From Oegoconia quadripuncta (taxonomy: Eukaryota; Arthropoda; Insecta; Lepidoptera; Autostichidae), in contig OX438743.1 of NCBI GenBank assembly GCA_949316235.1, forward strand, positions 36,301,242 through 36,365,241: a stretch of DNA of 64,000 nt, written 5' to 3'. A program made the translations under genes and the position numbers. Of this stretch, positions 33,139 through 43,330 are shown in pieces (the stretch's first letter is position 1; each line of letters opens with the position of its first letter). The notes below the pieces were generated by a model that saw only the letters and a list, made by a program, of their open reading frames with translations, had not been told where the DNA came from and made no database searches.

Positions 33139-34399
33139 CTAACTAATATTATAAATGCGAAACTTTGGATGTTTGTTTGGCAAAATTAGAAATATGATGG
33201 CCGTGAACGAGTATCATTAATGCGATTAATATAGGATGATTGTCGTTGATTTTATCGATAAACATTTGCTACCATTTACAATCAAACACGTTAAGCTGCA
33301 AAACCAAAACCATTGATTAAGATAATGCTCAGTTAAAGGATCGATCAGGCAACCTCTGAATAAGGTTGTCTAAGGTTTAGATTGTCAGTTAAAAGTGTAT
33401 ATAGACACTATTTAACATTATGAGGAATAATAATAATCTTGATAAGTAGAGATCGCAGTGAAATTAATATCGATCAATCTTTTTTTGTCAAAGTCAAAAA
33501 TTCACTATCCAAAATCCATGTATCTATAGTGAATAAATAAACAAAACTACCTATTTCATCTATATTTGATCTTGACACGTGAGATAATTTGGTAATTTAT
33601 GAGCAAGATCCTTTTATGAACGTTGACTTAATGTTCAAGTTGGTTGAATAATTTAACTAAAAAGCATAAAAATTCCTCGTGCCGACCCCCATCAAATTAA
33701 GAGTGTGTCAATAAAGAAGAGAGGCTAATATTTGGCCAGAGGTCGGTCCAACTTTTCTATTTCCGTATACATTAACAGAAATATCAAGGATCATGAATTT
33801 ATTAAGAAGCCAGACAGGAGAAACGGTTTCATTTGAATTTACGAGGGCTTAAAATAATTTTTTAGTAAAATGCGTAATATTTCTCGAGCCAAATTTACCG
33901 CACTCCTAAGTGTTTTAAGTAGGACGACCCGGATGAGGTTACATGGTAATTTTATAAGATAGGTATACAGAACAAAAATAATAGGTAGCTACTTTAAGTC
34001 ATGCATTTATCCTGTCTCTTTTCGTGAATATATTTAAAACCGGGACGACATCTTTATGATGTTAATGTATGTAATGAAAAGGGATAAGCCTTGTTTACCA
34101 GAAAGTTTAAAGCTTTTCGGTTTACAACAAGTTTTAATCCTTTATAGAGTTGGTAATGTGTAGGCTTTCCTTTAAAAGAACTTTGTTATCCGTCTCGTCG
34201 TAGTCTGAAAATTGTATTTGAGTAACACCTGTACCAACTAAAATTAAGTTTACACATTTTGCATACAATATATCCCTTCGTTTTAAGGTTTTTCCGAAAT
34301 CCTTTCATTCTAAATCGAATCCCCTTTTATTTCCTACGAAGTCTATTTTCACTTTAAATTTGATTTATCAAAGTAACTACTTATATTGGAGGAACGATT
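33139..34399. other. No recognised gene
   Basis: Begins with a fragment of the common 'aatattataaatgcgaaa' retroposon end (33150-33170). The rest is AT-rich with nothing assigned. Confidence 0.4.
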
Positions 34400-34545
34400 T
34401 AAGTTTTAGGATCCCGTACTCAAATTAGGAACACTATAGCTTCGCCAGGTCCTTTAGTCTGTCTGTAAGTCACATATATTTTACTCGTAACGCAGTTATA
34501 ATAAACCTGAAATTTGGCGCGATTATACATATTCATAACACCTAC
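34400..34545 (+). repeat. Old copy of the repeat at 56660-56890
   Basis: 'taggatcccgtactcaaatt', 'cactatagcttcgcc' and 'cctgaaatttgg' follow the order of 'ggtttccgtagtcaac', 'tatagtatcgcc' and 'gctgtaacttgg' at 56660. Strongly diverged. Confidence 0.45.
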
Positions 34546-34954
34546 AGCTAAGAAATGAATTAAGTAAGTAAAATAACTCTTTCTAAATCCGTCAAATCAT
34601 TCACTGGAATACTTGGAAGAACGCCATTTTGTATTTTGCTAGTGTCATATTGAATTTTCTACCATTAAATATATCCCATAACCCTAACATTATATATTAA
34701 TGCTACATAATAGACTACATACATACACCCGAAAACTTATTTGCCTGAGTTACTTGCATAAAGTAGTAGTTTTATTTAACTGATCTAATAATAGATGGTG
34801 AGATGTTAACTAATATCAAAATTATATTCGTATCTAATTTTTTGTAGCTGGTTGTATGCATACATAGTAGTAAGTCACTTACAAATTTGATCTAAACAAA
34901 CAAACTTACTATCAGATAAACTAACATATCAAGTTAACGACCGACCGAAGTTTT
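34546..34954. other. AT-rich sequence, nothing recognised
   Basis: No feature could be assigned. Confidence 0.4.
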
Positions 34955-35140
34955 GACGACCGATTGGTGTAGCGAAACCAACGGTTGCGGGTTCGAATCC
35001 CGCGAGGGATAAATGTTTGTGTGATGAATACGAACAGTTATTCCCGAGTCATGGATGTTTATACAAATATTTATGTATAAGCTTTGCTTAGTTTGGGACT
35101 AGATGATTGGTATAAGTGTCCGAAATATTTATTATTTAAG
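34955..35140 (+). mobile_element. SINE-B with shortened head
   Basis: 'gacgaccgattggtgtagcg' and 'ggttgcgggttcgaatccc' are only ~10 bases apart, so the tRNA-like region between boxes A and B is partly deleted. The body and tail are intact to 'gtgtccgaaatatttatt'. Confidence 0.85.
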
Positions 35141-35275
35141 TTAAATAAAAGAATTTTAACTCCACCATGTACGTTGTCAAAAGGCAACTATCGTGTCTCA
35201 GTAAAGATAAGACCTGGCCAGTAGAAAGATTGTGTATTGTTATTGTAAGATTCTGAGTAAACACTAATAATATTA

Positions 35276-35368
35276 TGGAATGCACTTCCCACTGATATAC
35301 GCGATAGCCAATCCCTACCCATTTTTAAAACTCGACTAAAGGAACACTATCTCAAGCAGCCTCAGTAA
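35276..35368 (+). pseudogene. LINE ORF2 C-terminus (RT tail)
   Basis: A 30-codon frame reading WNALPTDIR then SLPIFKTRLKEHYL, ending in TAA at 35366-35368. This is the typical end of the reverse-transcriptase protein in Jockey/CR1/L2-like LINEs ('WN.LP..IR...SL..FK..LK'). Everything upstream is missing, as expected of a 5'-truncated insertion. The matching 3' UTR follows to 35808. Confidence 0.7.
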
Positions 35369-35808
35369 CTCAGTCAGCCTATTTATAGATATCTATATAA
35401 GTATTTATACGTAAGTATTTATTAATATGTATTTTAGTATATAGGCCATTATATTATGTATTTATTGTGTGTAATATCTATATATTTTTTGGTCTTATAA
35501 AATTATTCCGCTATATTATAAGCTAGTCCTATAATCAAACCATTGCTATAAATATTATTCTTTTGTCTTTTGTCAATTGTGTTCCTATAACAGTGATGTT
35601 TTGTTAATGTATTGTTCTATATTTTAAGTATCGCACTTTGTTGCAATAAAAAACTTTAAATTGGTTTTCCTTCCGAGTGTTTGCTGGAAGAAATCTCTTA
35701 CAGAGATAAGCTCGCCTTTTGTGTATTGTGATTTCTGCCCTATGTTTGTTCAATGTATTTTTTGTATACTTTATGCAATAAAGTGTTAAATAAATAAATA
35801 AAATAAAA
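35369..35808 (+). mobile_element. LINE 3' UTR and tail
   Basis: Continues from the stop codon at 35368. Contains 'tgctggaagaaatctcttac' and 'gataagctcgccttttgtgt' and ends in 'gcaataaagtgttaaataaa' plus an AAAT/AAAAT run. The same UTR is recognisable in reverse at 2431-2480, 27990-28070 and 36241-36300. Confidence 0.65.
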
Positions 35809-36097
35809 CATCAAGAAGTTGTTTTTTATAGAACCTTAGGTGCACAAATCCTATACTGGCGCTTAGCCGGTTGTTAAGCTCGGATATTGGCTGTTAAATG
35901 CTTATTACAGGCCAACGCTACCGGGTGGAGATGATCCTAGACGCCTTTTATACAACAATTGGTCTTATTCTTTCGCTATATATATTTAACCATACTACAT
36001 ATGGTACGTACAACCAATAGCTACATGTAACCCTGACATTCTTATTGTCTAAATTCAATAATAATAAGATATTTATTTATTTAACCTTCATTGCATC

Positions 36098-36193
36098 GAT
36101 TTTTTTTATGATTATCTGGATACGCGTTTGACCACAATCTCAGCTGATGGGAAGTGAAGATGTGGCCGAAAATGAAGCACGCGATCTCAGTAG
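36098..36193 (-). repeat. Repeat F copy
   Basis: Poly-T then 'atgattatctggatacgcg', 'tttgaccacaatctcagctg', 'gaagtgaagatgtggccg' and 'gcgatctcagtagatga'. On the minus strand it ends 'atcataaaaaaa'. Confidence 0.65.
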
Positions 36194-36240
36194 ATGATAA
36201 TAATCAAAAAATAATAAAAGATACAGGTACAAAGCAGTAA

Positions 36241-36300
36241 GTAATGTACAAAGGTGAGCTTATCTGTAAGAGAGATCTCTTCCAGCCAACGTCAGTAATG
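36241..36300 (-). mobile_element. LINE 3'-UTR fragment
   Basis: 'gtacaaaggtgagcttatct' and 'gagagatctcttccagcc', the reverse complement of the UTR at 35676-35720. Confidence 0.65.
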
Positions 36301-36393
36301 GATGGAAAGTTATACGGGACGGGTAATAAAAGTGCATTAATAAAGTGAAAAATAAGAAAGAATCATTTAGAATTAGGTATAATTTAGAATTAA

Positions 36394-36524
36394 CCGCTTC
36401 CGTGGTTCAATGTAAACAACATTGGGTTTACGATTTGGAGGTCGCGAATTCGATCCCCAGAGGGGTACATGTTTAAGTACTCGGTTTGGTTGGTGGTAGG
36501 GCATTTTAAATGTGGTAGCTAACC
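36394..36524 (+). mobile_element. SINE-A head, 3'-truncated
   Basis: The only forward copy with the tRNA-like head: 'ccgcttccgtggttcaatg', then 'gtcgcgaattcgatcccca' (box B changed from gggttcgat to gaattcgat). It stops after 'catttt aaatgtggtagct'. Confidence 0.85.
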
Positions 36525-36864
36525 ACTAAATACTATGTTAATAAATTTCATTGCCATCTTCTTTACCATTCATCGAATTTAATATTCGCAGTCTTACTAT
36601 TTGACGAATTTAAAGTAAAAGCCTTATTACTGTTGGTCGAATTCGACAGTTGGCGATGAAGTTCATTCATTGTAACAGCTATTTTACTAAGAGTCCAACC
36701 TATTTATCCACTAAACTACCAAATATTATAACTATAATTATAAATAATGCTGTGTAAATTTTTAAGTGAATAACCGTGAACTGAATACAGTGAATCGACT
36801 ATTGATCTAATCAAAAACCACAGAACCGAGTGCGGTAACCGAGATATCAGGAGACGTTTTAAAT

Positions 36865-36995
36865 TTATCTTGTAGAGACCCCGTGGCCTATATCTTGCGG
36901 CATGTTTCCATTTCGGATTTGCCAGAGTTCGCGCCAAATCCGCGCATCTGCGGAACTCCACGGAATATTTTCTTTTCCTCCACCGGCATACGATC
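36865..36995 (-). CDS. Possible terminal exon, paired with 37054-37094
   Basis: On the minus strand an acceptor (GTCGTCAG) at 36996-36998 is followed by GC-richer sequence open in all three frames. One frame reads SYAGGGKENIPW then WRELWQIRNGN and stops at 36865-36867. Another runs on to 36716. The upstream micro-exon 37054-37094 (acceptor TGCTATTTCAG, donor AG|GTAAGA) joins in frame across a 58-base intron, which is short for an insect. No family recognised; the choice of frame is open. Confidence 0.2.
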
Positions 36996-37053
36996 CTGAC
37001 GACTGGCTTTTGTGATTTAAAAAGATTTGTGAACGTAAAACCGCTTATCTTAC

Positions 37054-37094
37054 CTACTCTGAGTCTCGATAAACGGAAATGAATACAATCCGAT
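37054..37094 (-). other. Possible 41-base micro-exon
   Basis: A strong acceptor (TCTAATGCTATTTCAG) and donor (AGAGTAG|GTAAGA) bound 41 bases open in two frames. It could be a true micro-exon of a minus-strand gene or two chance splice-like sites. Confidence 0.2.
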
Positions 37095-37264
37095 CTGAAA
37101 TAGCATTAGATATTAAGTTAGAAGCGTATGTTTGTTTTTAAGCTAAATATGCGAATAACCGAGTATAGCATAGGTATTTAAGGTTGTTGTGAGTTGCTAC
37201 TAAATGATAAGACAGCCATATTGTTTTGTATAGAGTGTTTTTCGGGTTAATGTATATAAGTTTG

Positions 37265-37450
37265 TTTGTATTACTATGTATAAATATAGATATCTATGGG
37301 ACCTCCCGTAACCTAAACGGCTAGATCGATTTTAGAGTGCAAGGTATCGTTAGATTCGTCAGGATCCACAGAGTGTTATAGGATATGGTGAAGAATCCAA
37401 GATGGTGGCCGTGAAATACAAAATATGCTGTCGGGTTTTTTATTATATTT
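37265..37450 (+). repeat. Probable interspersed repeat
   Basis: 'gggacctcccgtaacctaaa', 'ggctagatcgattttagag' and 'gaagaatccaagatggtggc' resemble retroelement sequence seen in Lepidoptera. No second copy in this window. Confidence 0.35.
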
Positions 37451-37554
37451 AGTTTTCAGTTGGATAGAGAAGAGAGTAAACGGAGAAACAGATTCACACC
37501 TTAGTATCCCTTCCTCAATATCTGCGGATCTTCTCTGGAAATATTTCTAGAGCG

Positions 37555-37735
37555 CTGTAATCGGCCTGCATCTAACGGCTTCCAGCAAACTTTATTAGGT
37601 CTTCCGTTCATCTAGATTGGACGTGCCACGCTGCAGTTGCACTGCATAGGCTTCAGTCTAGAACTTCTATGACCCAACGGCATCGGCCGTACGCGCTATG
37701 TGACCTGCCCACTGCCACTAATCCGCAGGGTGGGT
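37555..37735 (-). pseudogene. RTE-like LINE RT C-terminus, decayed
   Basis: The reverse complement gives broken matches to the RTE-type reverse-transcriptase tail. Near 37600-37660 a frame reads LKPMQCNCSVARPI, corresponding to 'W.PR.GKR.VGRP'. 37690-37730 corresponds to the 'KW.WAGHIAR' region in another frame. Many frameshifts and stops. Confidence 0.5.
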
Positions 37736-38129
37736 AACCAGTTCTTTTGCGGATTTCTTAATTACTCATTCGATCTCGTAGTGAAACGACGACCATCGCA
37801 TGCCTTTTTCAATGCACACGGTGGTCAGTTTGCATGTGAATGTCTAGGGATGCTGTTGCATGGGATGATGTTTACAATCAAAATTGTGTACACACATACT
37901 TAAAATCATGCCTGTTTCCCGTAGGGGTATATAGGCAGAGACCACAGACTTCCACTAACTAAAATGCTGATATACCTCTTTTGCATCATTCACTCTCATA
38001 AGGTTGTTCATACTTGCTCGTCGGTTTAGGGTACTCTTGACTTGGCCTTTCTTTAAGACGTCCCAGATTGTTTGGTTGCATATATTTGAAATATTGCTCT
38101 TTAGAATCATTTGTAGTGGTCACCAATCC
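37736..38129. other. No recognised gene
   Basis: A 67-codon plus-strand frame is not supported by any signal. Probably residual LINE sequence. Confidence 0.35.
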
Positions 38130-38241
38130 ACCGGCGTTGCTTAACACGACTCATTATACTCCGAATCACGGAAACTGAGTGGTCACCCATCCATGCACTG
38201 ACCACGCTACACATTTCTTAACTTTGCTAATCGAAATCAAC
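38130..38241 (-). mobile_element. 5S-SINE head fragment
   Basis: Reverse complement: 'aagttaagaaatgtgtagcg', then 'tggtcagtgcatggatggg' and 'tgaccactcag'. This is the 5S rRNA box A, intermediate element and box C region, well preserved. Confidence 0.8.
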
Positions 38242-39359
38242 TTAAAATGTAATTTCTATGTCATATCGGTCTTCATTATATTTCTATTCCTAGTGAACGC
38301 TTGTAACCGATTATCAACGGGCGGGCGTGTGCATTAGCGCATATCCTTTTCAACAATTTCTTTTGCACCGACAAACGGATCAGTAGAAATGTCACAGATA
38401 CTTAGTAGAACCGATTTAATTATAGGCCGTGTGCGTTTGCAATACGGACTAACATACTGCTCCATTTGCTCCGACTTGTTTATATGTATATATTTTATAA
38501 GTTTTATAATAATCTTTTATTAAGCAGAAATTCTGTACAAGTACAGTAACATTACCAGATGTAAGCTGATCGTGCCAAAAATGTAAACGCAAAGAGTGCT
38601 ACTTACATTGGAAGCGTTACTATCATCGTGCGGCCGCCTGTACATTATATTCTATCTCCAATAAATATTGTATACTGAAAACACTATTATACCAAACTAA
38701 TTTGGCTAAGAGTGACTTTGCTCATTGTTTATCAAACTTTGCTCACAATTAATGAACTAGAATTTACCATTAATAAAACGAAACTGCATTCAACAAATAA
38801 AATTGTTACGGATCCCTAAGAGTTCGGATGTCACTTTTCTGTTTGGAAGTAACAAAATTCTTGTTACAATTTTCTTATCGTTTGTTAACAATGTGTTGTG
38901 TATATCTATGGCTTTCTAATAGAAAACTCTTTCGGAGAAGTTTTATCTGTACCTACTACATGCTATAGTATATTTTTTACAATTATCTGTACAATAAAGA
39001 TATCAAATAAGGGTGAACTTAATCGAGGGAACACTTGCAACAATAATATTTAACTTTTAAAATCCCTCGCGGCTTTTTCAATTTCAACCCTTGATCATAG
39101 CTGAATTCAAACAAAATTCCAACCAAGGTTTGCCACGGGCACCATTGCATTTAACTTTGAAAAGAGATGTATGGCCAAGCTTTCTTAGTAATTAGTTCAG
39201 TGTGATTTCTACCCACAAATCTATAACAGTCTTACATTCCCATTGCTGGGAGAGCGTCCCCTCTAGGAGAAAGTATGGAACATAATTCACTACGCGGGTC
39301 CAGTGCGGATTGACATTTTTTGGCAAACTGGTTGTCATTTGACAGTCTGTTTTCTAACC
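38242..39359. other. No recognised gene
   Basis: AT-rich sequence with nothing assigned. Confidence 0.4.
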
Positions 39360-39559
39360 CTATGTGACTAGGTACTTTATAATTCTAAACAGAAGATCAG
39401 AAGATATAAATGATTTAATTAAATCACAGCACAACTTCATGGCTTGTTGAGGATTGGTAGTGTTTGGTGCCACAGTAAGTTTCGACGTTTCTTTTCTATA
39501 CATTTCTTTGACATCACATAGTAGTTGAAGTTTTTCGCCAGTAGGCGTGCCAACCACAT
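39360..39559 (-). CDS. Possible terminal exon, paired with 40796-40936
   Basis: On the minus strand, after an acceptor ending GCGTGGCAG, 65 codons read to a TAG at 39360-39362. The peptide starts DVVGTPTGEKLQLL, passes KEMYRKETSKLT and ends FRIIKYLVT. An alternative acceptor 25 bases upstream (CCCCACAG, with TTACTAAT as branch site) keeps the frame open too, but would not join 40796-40936 in frame. No family recognised. Confidence 0.25.
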
Positions 39560-39959
39560 CTGCCACGCACCTACATCCAAACCACTGTGGGGATTAGTAA
39601 CCATGGCGGGGTCACCACTTCTCTGACTGTAAAGTGTTTGTAGGCTGCCAACTGGGCCACTAGTCTATCGGTGCGTACATTATTCCAATTGTCAATTACT
39701 TTAAAAAAATTAGTTAGCCGTTCAGGCCACTCGCACATTCGTGCTTAATCTGTGGCGTGTCACCGCCACAGCGTGATCCCTCACTAGAGTAAATACTCCA
39801 GGGTAAATAAGCACCACAATGCGTCTTTGATTAGCCCTGTATAGGACATTATTAGAGTTAAGCTTACCCTTTTAATGTTGGTCATCGATTTGGTGACCCA
39901 ATGAATAACACGACGTTCGTTCAATGGATCTGCTACCAATCGTTTTGATTTGTTTTATT

Positions 39960-40040
39960 TTGCATGAACAATTGGTTTTCTCTTGACCTCACACACTTGA
40001 TATTAAATGAAAATGATGCCGATACCCCCAAATTTGGGGC
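39960..40040 (-). mobile_element. SINE-A 3' fragment, decayed
   Basis: 'cttgacctcacacacttgat', 'attaaatgaaaatgatgccg' and 'aatttggggc' follow the SINE-A order, with deletions. Confidence 0.55.
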
Positions 40041-40139
40041 TTAGGCATTGGGGTAATTCAGGGAGAGGGAAGAAGCGGGGATTTACGAAGGATTTGTTAT
40101 AAGGACCACTATTTAGGTCCATCGTATTAACTGATAACC

Positions 40140-40189
40140 TCAGTGACCAATTGGTTTAGTATCGTGATTGCCGGGTTTGATTCCAGGTC
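40140..40189 (+). mobile_element. SINE-B head fragment
   Basis: 'agtgaccaattggtttagta' (box A-like) and 'gccgggtttgattccagg' (box B-like). Only the tRNA-like head remains. Confidence 0.55.
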
Positions 40190-40795
40190 GAAATAGAATA
40201 GTTTTGTAGACTTCTCAGATTTCATTGTTGCTTTATATAGGCTCTTGTTTCGTGACCAGGTCTGGTGACTGGTGCATTTATCTGGCATTATTATTTTCAA
40301 ATAAATCTGCCGGCACACATTAAGCAATTGATTGACCCATTGATGAATTAGGGCATGACGTTCGTAAACCTGTGCGGTTAATAAACATTCATATATTACC
40401 AGCTATCAAACAAAAACGTTATGAGCAACAATAATCTCGATTTTCAAAATAGTTGAAAGATGAATGTACTGTAATCAGAAAACCCAACTACTACTTTATT
40501 TAAAACACTATCATGTCATCTAGGGTTTAGTTTTCTCTTTCATTTACAAACTAAACATGTTATATTTCTCCTACTACTGGGTAGAGACTGACTCTCCGAC
40601 ATAGGAGATCTAAACGGTAGAGTAAGTGTGTAAAAATAAGCATCGGTGTTAATTTGGGATATGTTGTAATCTAAGTTCATTAAGTTCCTTATTGTTACCG
40701 ATATCTCTGGTTACATATAAAAAAATGTTTTTATTATAATTCATTTTGAAATTGGAGTTAAATTATGTCAATGTTTAAATACATTTAAAACTCAC

Positions 40796-40936
40796 CTTCA
40801 ATGATAACAGCTCTCATGATTTTTGATGTCCTTTCGATTCGATCCCGCAACAATCCACTTAACAATACATCAAAGTAACTATCACTAATACATTTCACAT
40901 TGTAATCAAAGATATCGTTTCTGTATTTACATACAA
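40796..40936 (-). CDS. Possible internal exon, paired with 39360-39559
   Basis: 141 bases bounded on the minus strand by a good acceptor (TTTCAATTATTCCCAG) and a consensus donor (GAAG|GTGAGT). One frame is fully open and reads CKYRNDIFDYNVKC, then LLSGLLRDRIERTSKIM and VIIE. It ends in phase 1, which joins in frame to 39360-39559. The frame also continues upstream of the acceptor. Consensus splice sites and matching phase are suggestive, not proof. Confidence 0.3.
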
Positions 40937-41010
40937 CTGGGAATAATTGAAAGTAACTACCGTGGTATATCACACTACACGTGTGAACTAACACGTCGCG
41001 TGCTAAAAAG

Positions 41011-41230
41011 TGTTATTTACTTATTTACCAAGACGGTGGTCGACGCGGTTTTGGTGTAAGGTTTTGGGGGTTGTAAAGGCGGAGGTGCGTAGCGTGGCGC
41101 TTACGAGGCAGCGCGTTACCGACTGACAGGGTGGGCCGGCTGACAGGGCGGGGGAGCCCCGATCGCTGCGCCGCGCCGCCCGCCCTAGCCCGAAGCCAGC
41201 GGGCCACCGATACAGAATTAATACTTGTTT
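41011..41230. other. GC-rich island of unknown nature
   Basis: Abruptly GC- and CpG-rich (41040-41212) inside AT-rich sequence, with 'gactgacagggtgggccgg' and 'ctgacagggcgggggagc' as internal near-repeats. The direct repeat tgctaaaa lies on both sides (41001-41008 and 41231-41238). Two overlapping minus-strand frames exist but their Arg/Pro-rich peptides simply reflect composition. It may be an insertion, a promoter-like CpG island or a fragment of an unknown repeat. Confidence 0.5.
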
Positions 41231-41240
41231 TGCTAAAAGC

Positions 41241-42048
41241 GATTTCGATTTGTCGACCCCCAAAATTGGTGAGAATCGACCTTGTTAGTAATAAAGGGTT
41301 CTCTTATTAACAAGTTGTGATCCTTATGTGAGGAAAATAGTTGTAGAAATTTATAACGACGTAAGGGATGAAAATAGTGGTGTTTTATTATTCTTTTCGA
41401 TCCGATTAAATTAACATAGAAATTAGTAGAGCGATAACCACAGGAAATCAAGAAATAAATATTAAGTCAAAAACAGAAGTGTTAATTAAAACTTGTGTTA
41501 TTTTCTGCGCCTACTAACTCTGCACAAACTATACATTGCATTGAAGGATTTGCTTCCAACTTATCATATTAAGAAAATATTATGCTCTTACTTTGGGTAG
41601 CTTTAATGGCAGTTCGGAATCTGACCCATGGGTGACATTTAAAACAACTATGCTATTCAAATGTTTTCAATTTACCTTACGACTCAAGGTAATTTTACGT
41701 TTCACAGAACAATAACGTTAGTGTTAACTGTAGAAATGGTTTATTAATTTTCATCTATAAAGTTCAGACTATATTGGTTTATATTTTAGGTAAATTAACG
41801 TAGTAGTAAAATTAAAAGTACATGCAGAGTATTATATGCGAAGGTTACCGACGAGTTAGACAGTCCCGGCAGGGAGTTTAGCAAGCTCAAACATTATGAT
41901 AAAAGCCAAGTAGACACGGACAAGTTTTGAAGGAGGACAGGACACTGCAAACATGTCGTGAGGGGATCCTTTAGATTGTAATATCCACTGTACGTTATTT
42001 ATTTGTTACTTTGCTATTATCATTATATAACTATTATCACAAATAAAT
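41241..42048. other. No recognised gene
   Basis: AT-rich; a 72-codon minus frame (41233-41451) is unsupported. Confidence 0.4.
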
Positions 42049-42050
42049 AA

Positions 42051-42078
42051 ATGATTGATTGATTGATTGATTGATTGA
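42051..42078. repeat. (TGAT)n microsatellite
   Basis: Seven tandem TGAT units. Confidence 0.95.
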
Positions 42079-42474
42079 TAAACCTGTTTTGTTGCATGTC
42101 TTTCACGTTGCGTATTTTGGAAATTATTCCTGCATCTTCGTCAAATTTCGGTGGCCTTTGGGAGCCCGTCGTTAAACGATTTGGCATTCAAAGATTTCTA
42201 GACTAAATAAATAAGCATTTAATTTAGATACTTCAGTATCTCATACTGACAGACCATTTCCGGTGTTAAACAATGTTTCCCTAAAGTTTTCTAAAGTGTC
42301 TGGCAACTCCAACAAAATATAGGAACATTCCAATTTGGAGCCTTTCAAATTTAAAAAGTCTGGATATATATTTCGAAGTAATGGAATATTTTACGAATAT
42401 ATAGATATTGTAAACGTAATAATAATGAAATTTTATGTGTTTCGAATAGACCACCAAACCAACAAAGGTGGTAG

Positions 42475-42680
42475 AGACCTACCACCAAAAACATCTATAG
42501 ATTTACATGTTTTAATGACGATGGGTTCACGGAGTGTCACATGTGCATTACGGTATATTTCGAAAGGTGAACCGCCGATGTTATTTTAAGCAATGTTTGG
42601 TACCCCTAAACGCAAAAATTTGGGATATGACTGACCACCCCATTTGGGATAAAGGTCGCGACGTTACGTATGTAGGTATG
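42475..42680 (-). repeat. Repeat E copy, near complete
   Basis: Reverse complement follows 'gtcgcgacctttatccc', 'ggtggtcagtcatatccc', 'cggcggttcacctttcg', 'cccatcgtcattaaaacatg'. The same order as 17465-17695. Confidence 0.7.
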
Positions 42681-42689
42681 TTAATAATT

Positions 42690-42865
42690 GAAATTTTCCG
42701 CGGCACCCATTCACAACACACATTCACTCACATTATCAACAGCCTACGAAGTCCATGGTCGTTTCCGTTTCATCACCATTATATATCTGCCACGGAACTG
42801 CCAGTGTTGATCATAGGCCTCCCCCATGGATAGCCAGAGCGACCGCCCTTGGAAGCGGCCTGCAT
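42690..42865 (-). mobile_element. RTE-like LINE 3' end
   Basis: 'gatcataggcctcccccatg' and 'gccagagcgaccgcccttgg' followed by 'gcggcctgca' match the 3' end of RTE-like LINEs common in Lepidoptera, in reverse. The coding part continues at 43050-43330 after ~180 bp of unrelated AT-rich sequence. Confidence 0.55.
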
Positions 42866-43049
42866 ATTAATAACCAATATTGATATTTTTATATTTGATG
42901 TTTTAAATTAGGACTGATAGTTCAAATGTATTAATAATAAGTGTGTAAGTAATCAAGAATGTAATTATGACGTACCAAATGTAACGTGCATTGTTACTTG
43001 GTTAATAAATGAATATGAATTCAAAGACTAGCCTAGAGAGAGACTGACC

Positions 43050-43330
43050 GCAACCTTCATTAAGTGTGATTACGTCGTCAGTCTATCCCGTGGGTGGACG
43101 ACCACACTGCACTTGCCTGTGCGTTGTGTCCATTCCAGCGCTTTAATGCCCTACCGATCAGTTCTTTGGGCTATGTGCCTGCACTGACACCTCAATTCAC
43201 TAATCCGCTGTGCTATGTCGGTGATTATTGTTCTTCCACGGGCTTTTAAATTCCTTCATTCAGCAAAACGTCGAGCATAGTGTCCTTTTCATAGTGCGTT
43301 GCATTACCTTCGGCATTCTTATGTGGCCCA
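43050..43330 (-). pseudogene. RTE-like LINE RT C-terminus, decayed
   Basis: On the minus strand, frames give MQRTMKRT (matching 'Q.AMERAM'), then LDVLLNEGI, TDIAQRI and CGRPPTG.TDD (matching 'VGRPPTRWTDD'). Several frameshifts and stops. The order and strand agree with the LINE 3' end at 42690-42865, so both likely come from one insertion. Confidence 0.6.

Noticed and set aside
38130..38241. Possible 5S rRNA gene
   Set aside because: Only the internal control region matches; the ends of 5S are replaced by a shared SINE body.
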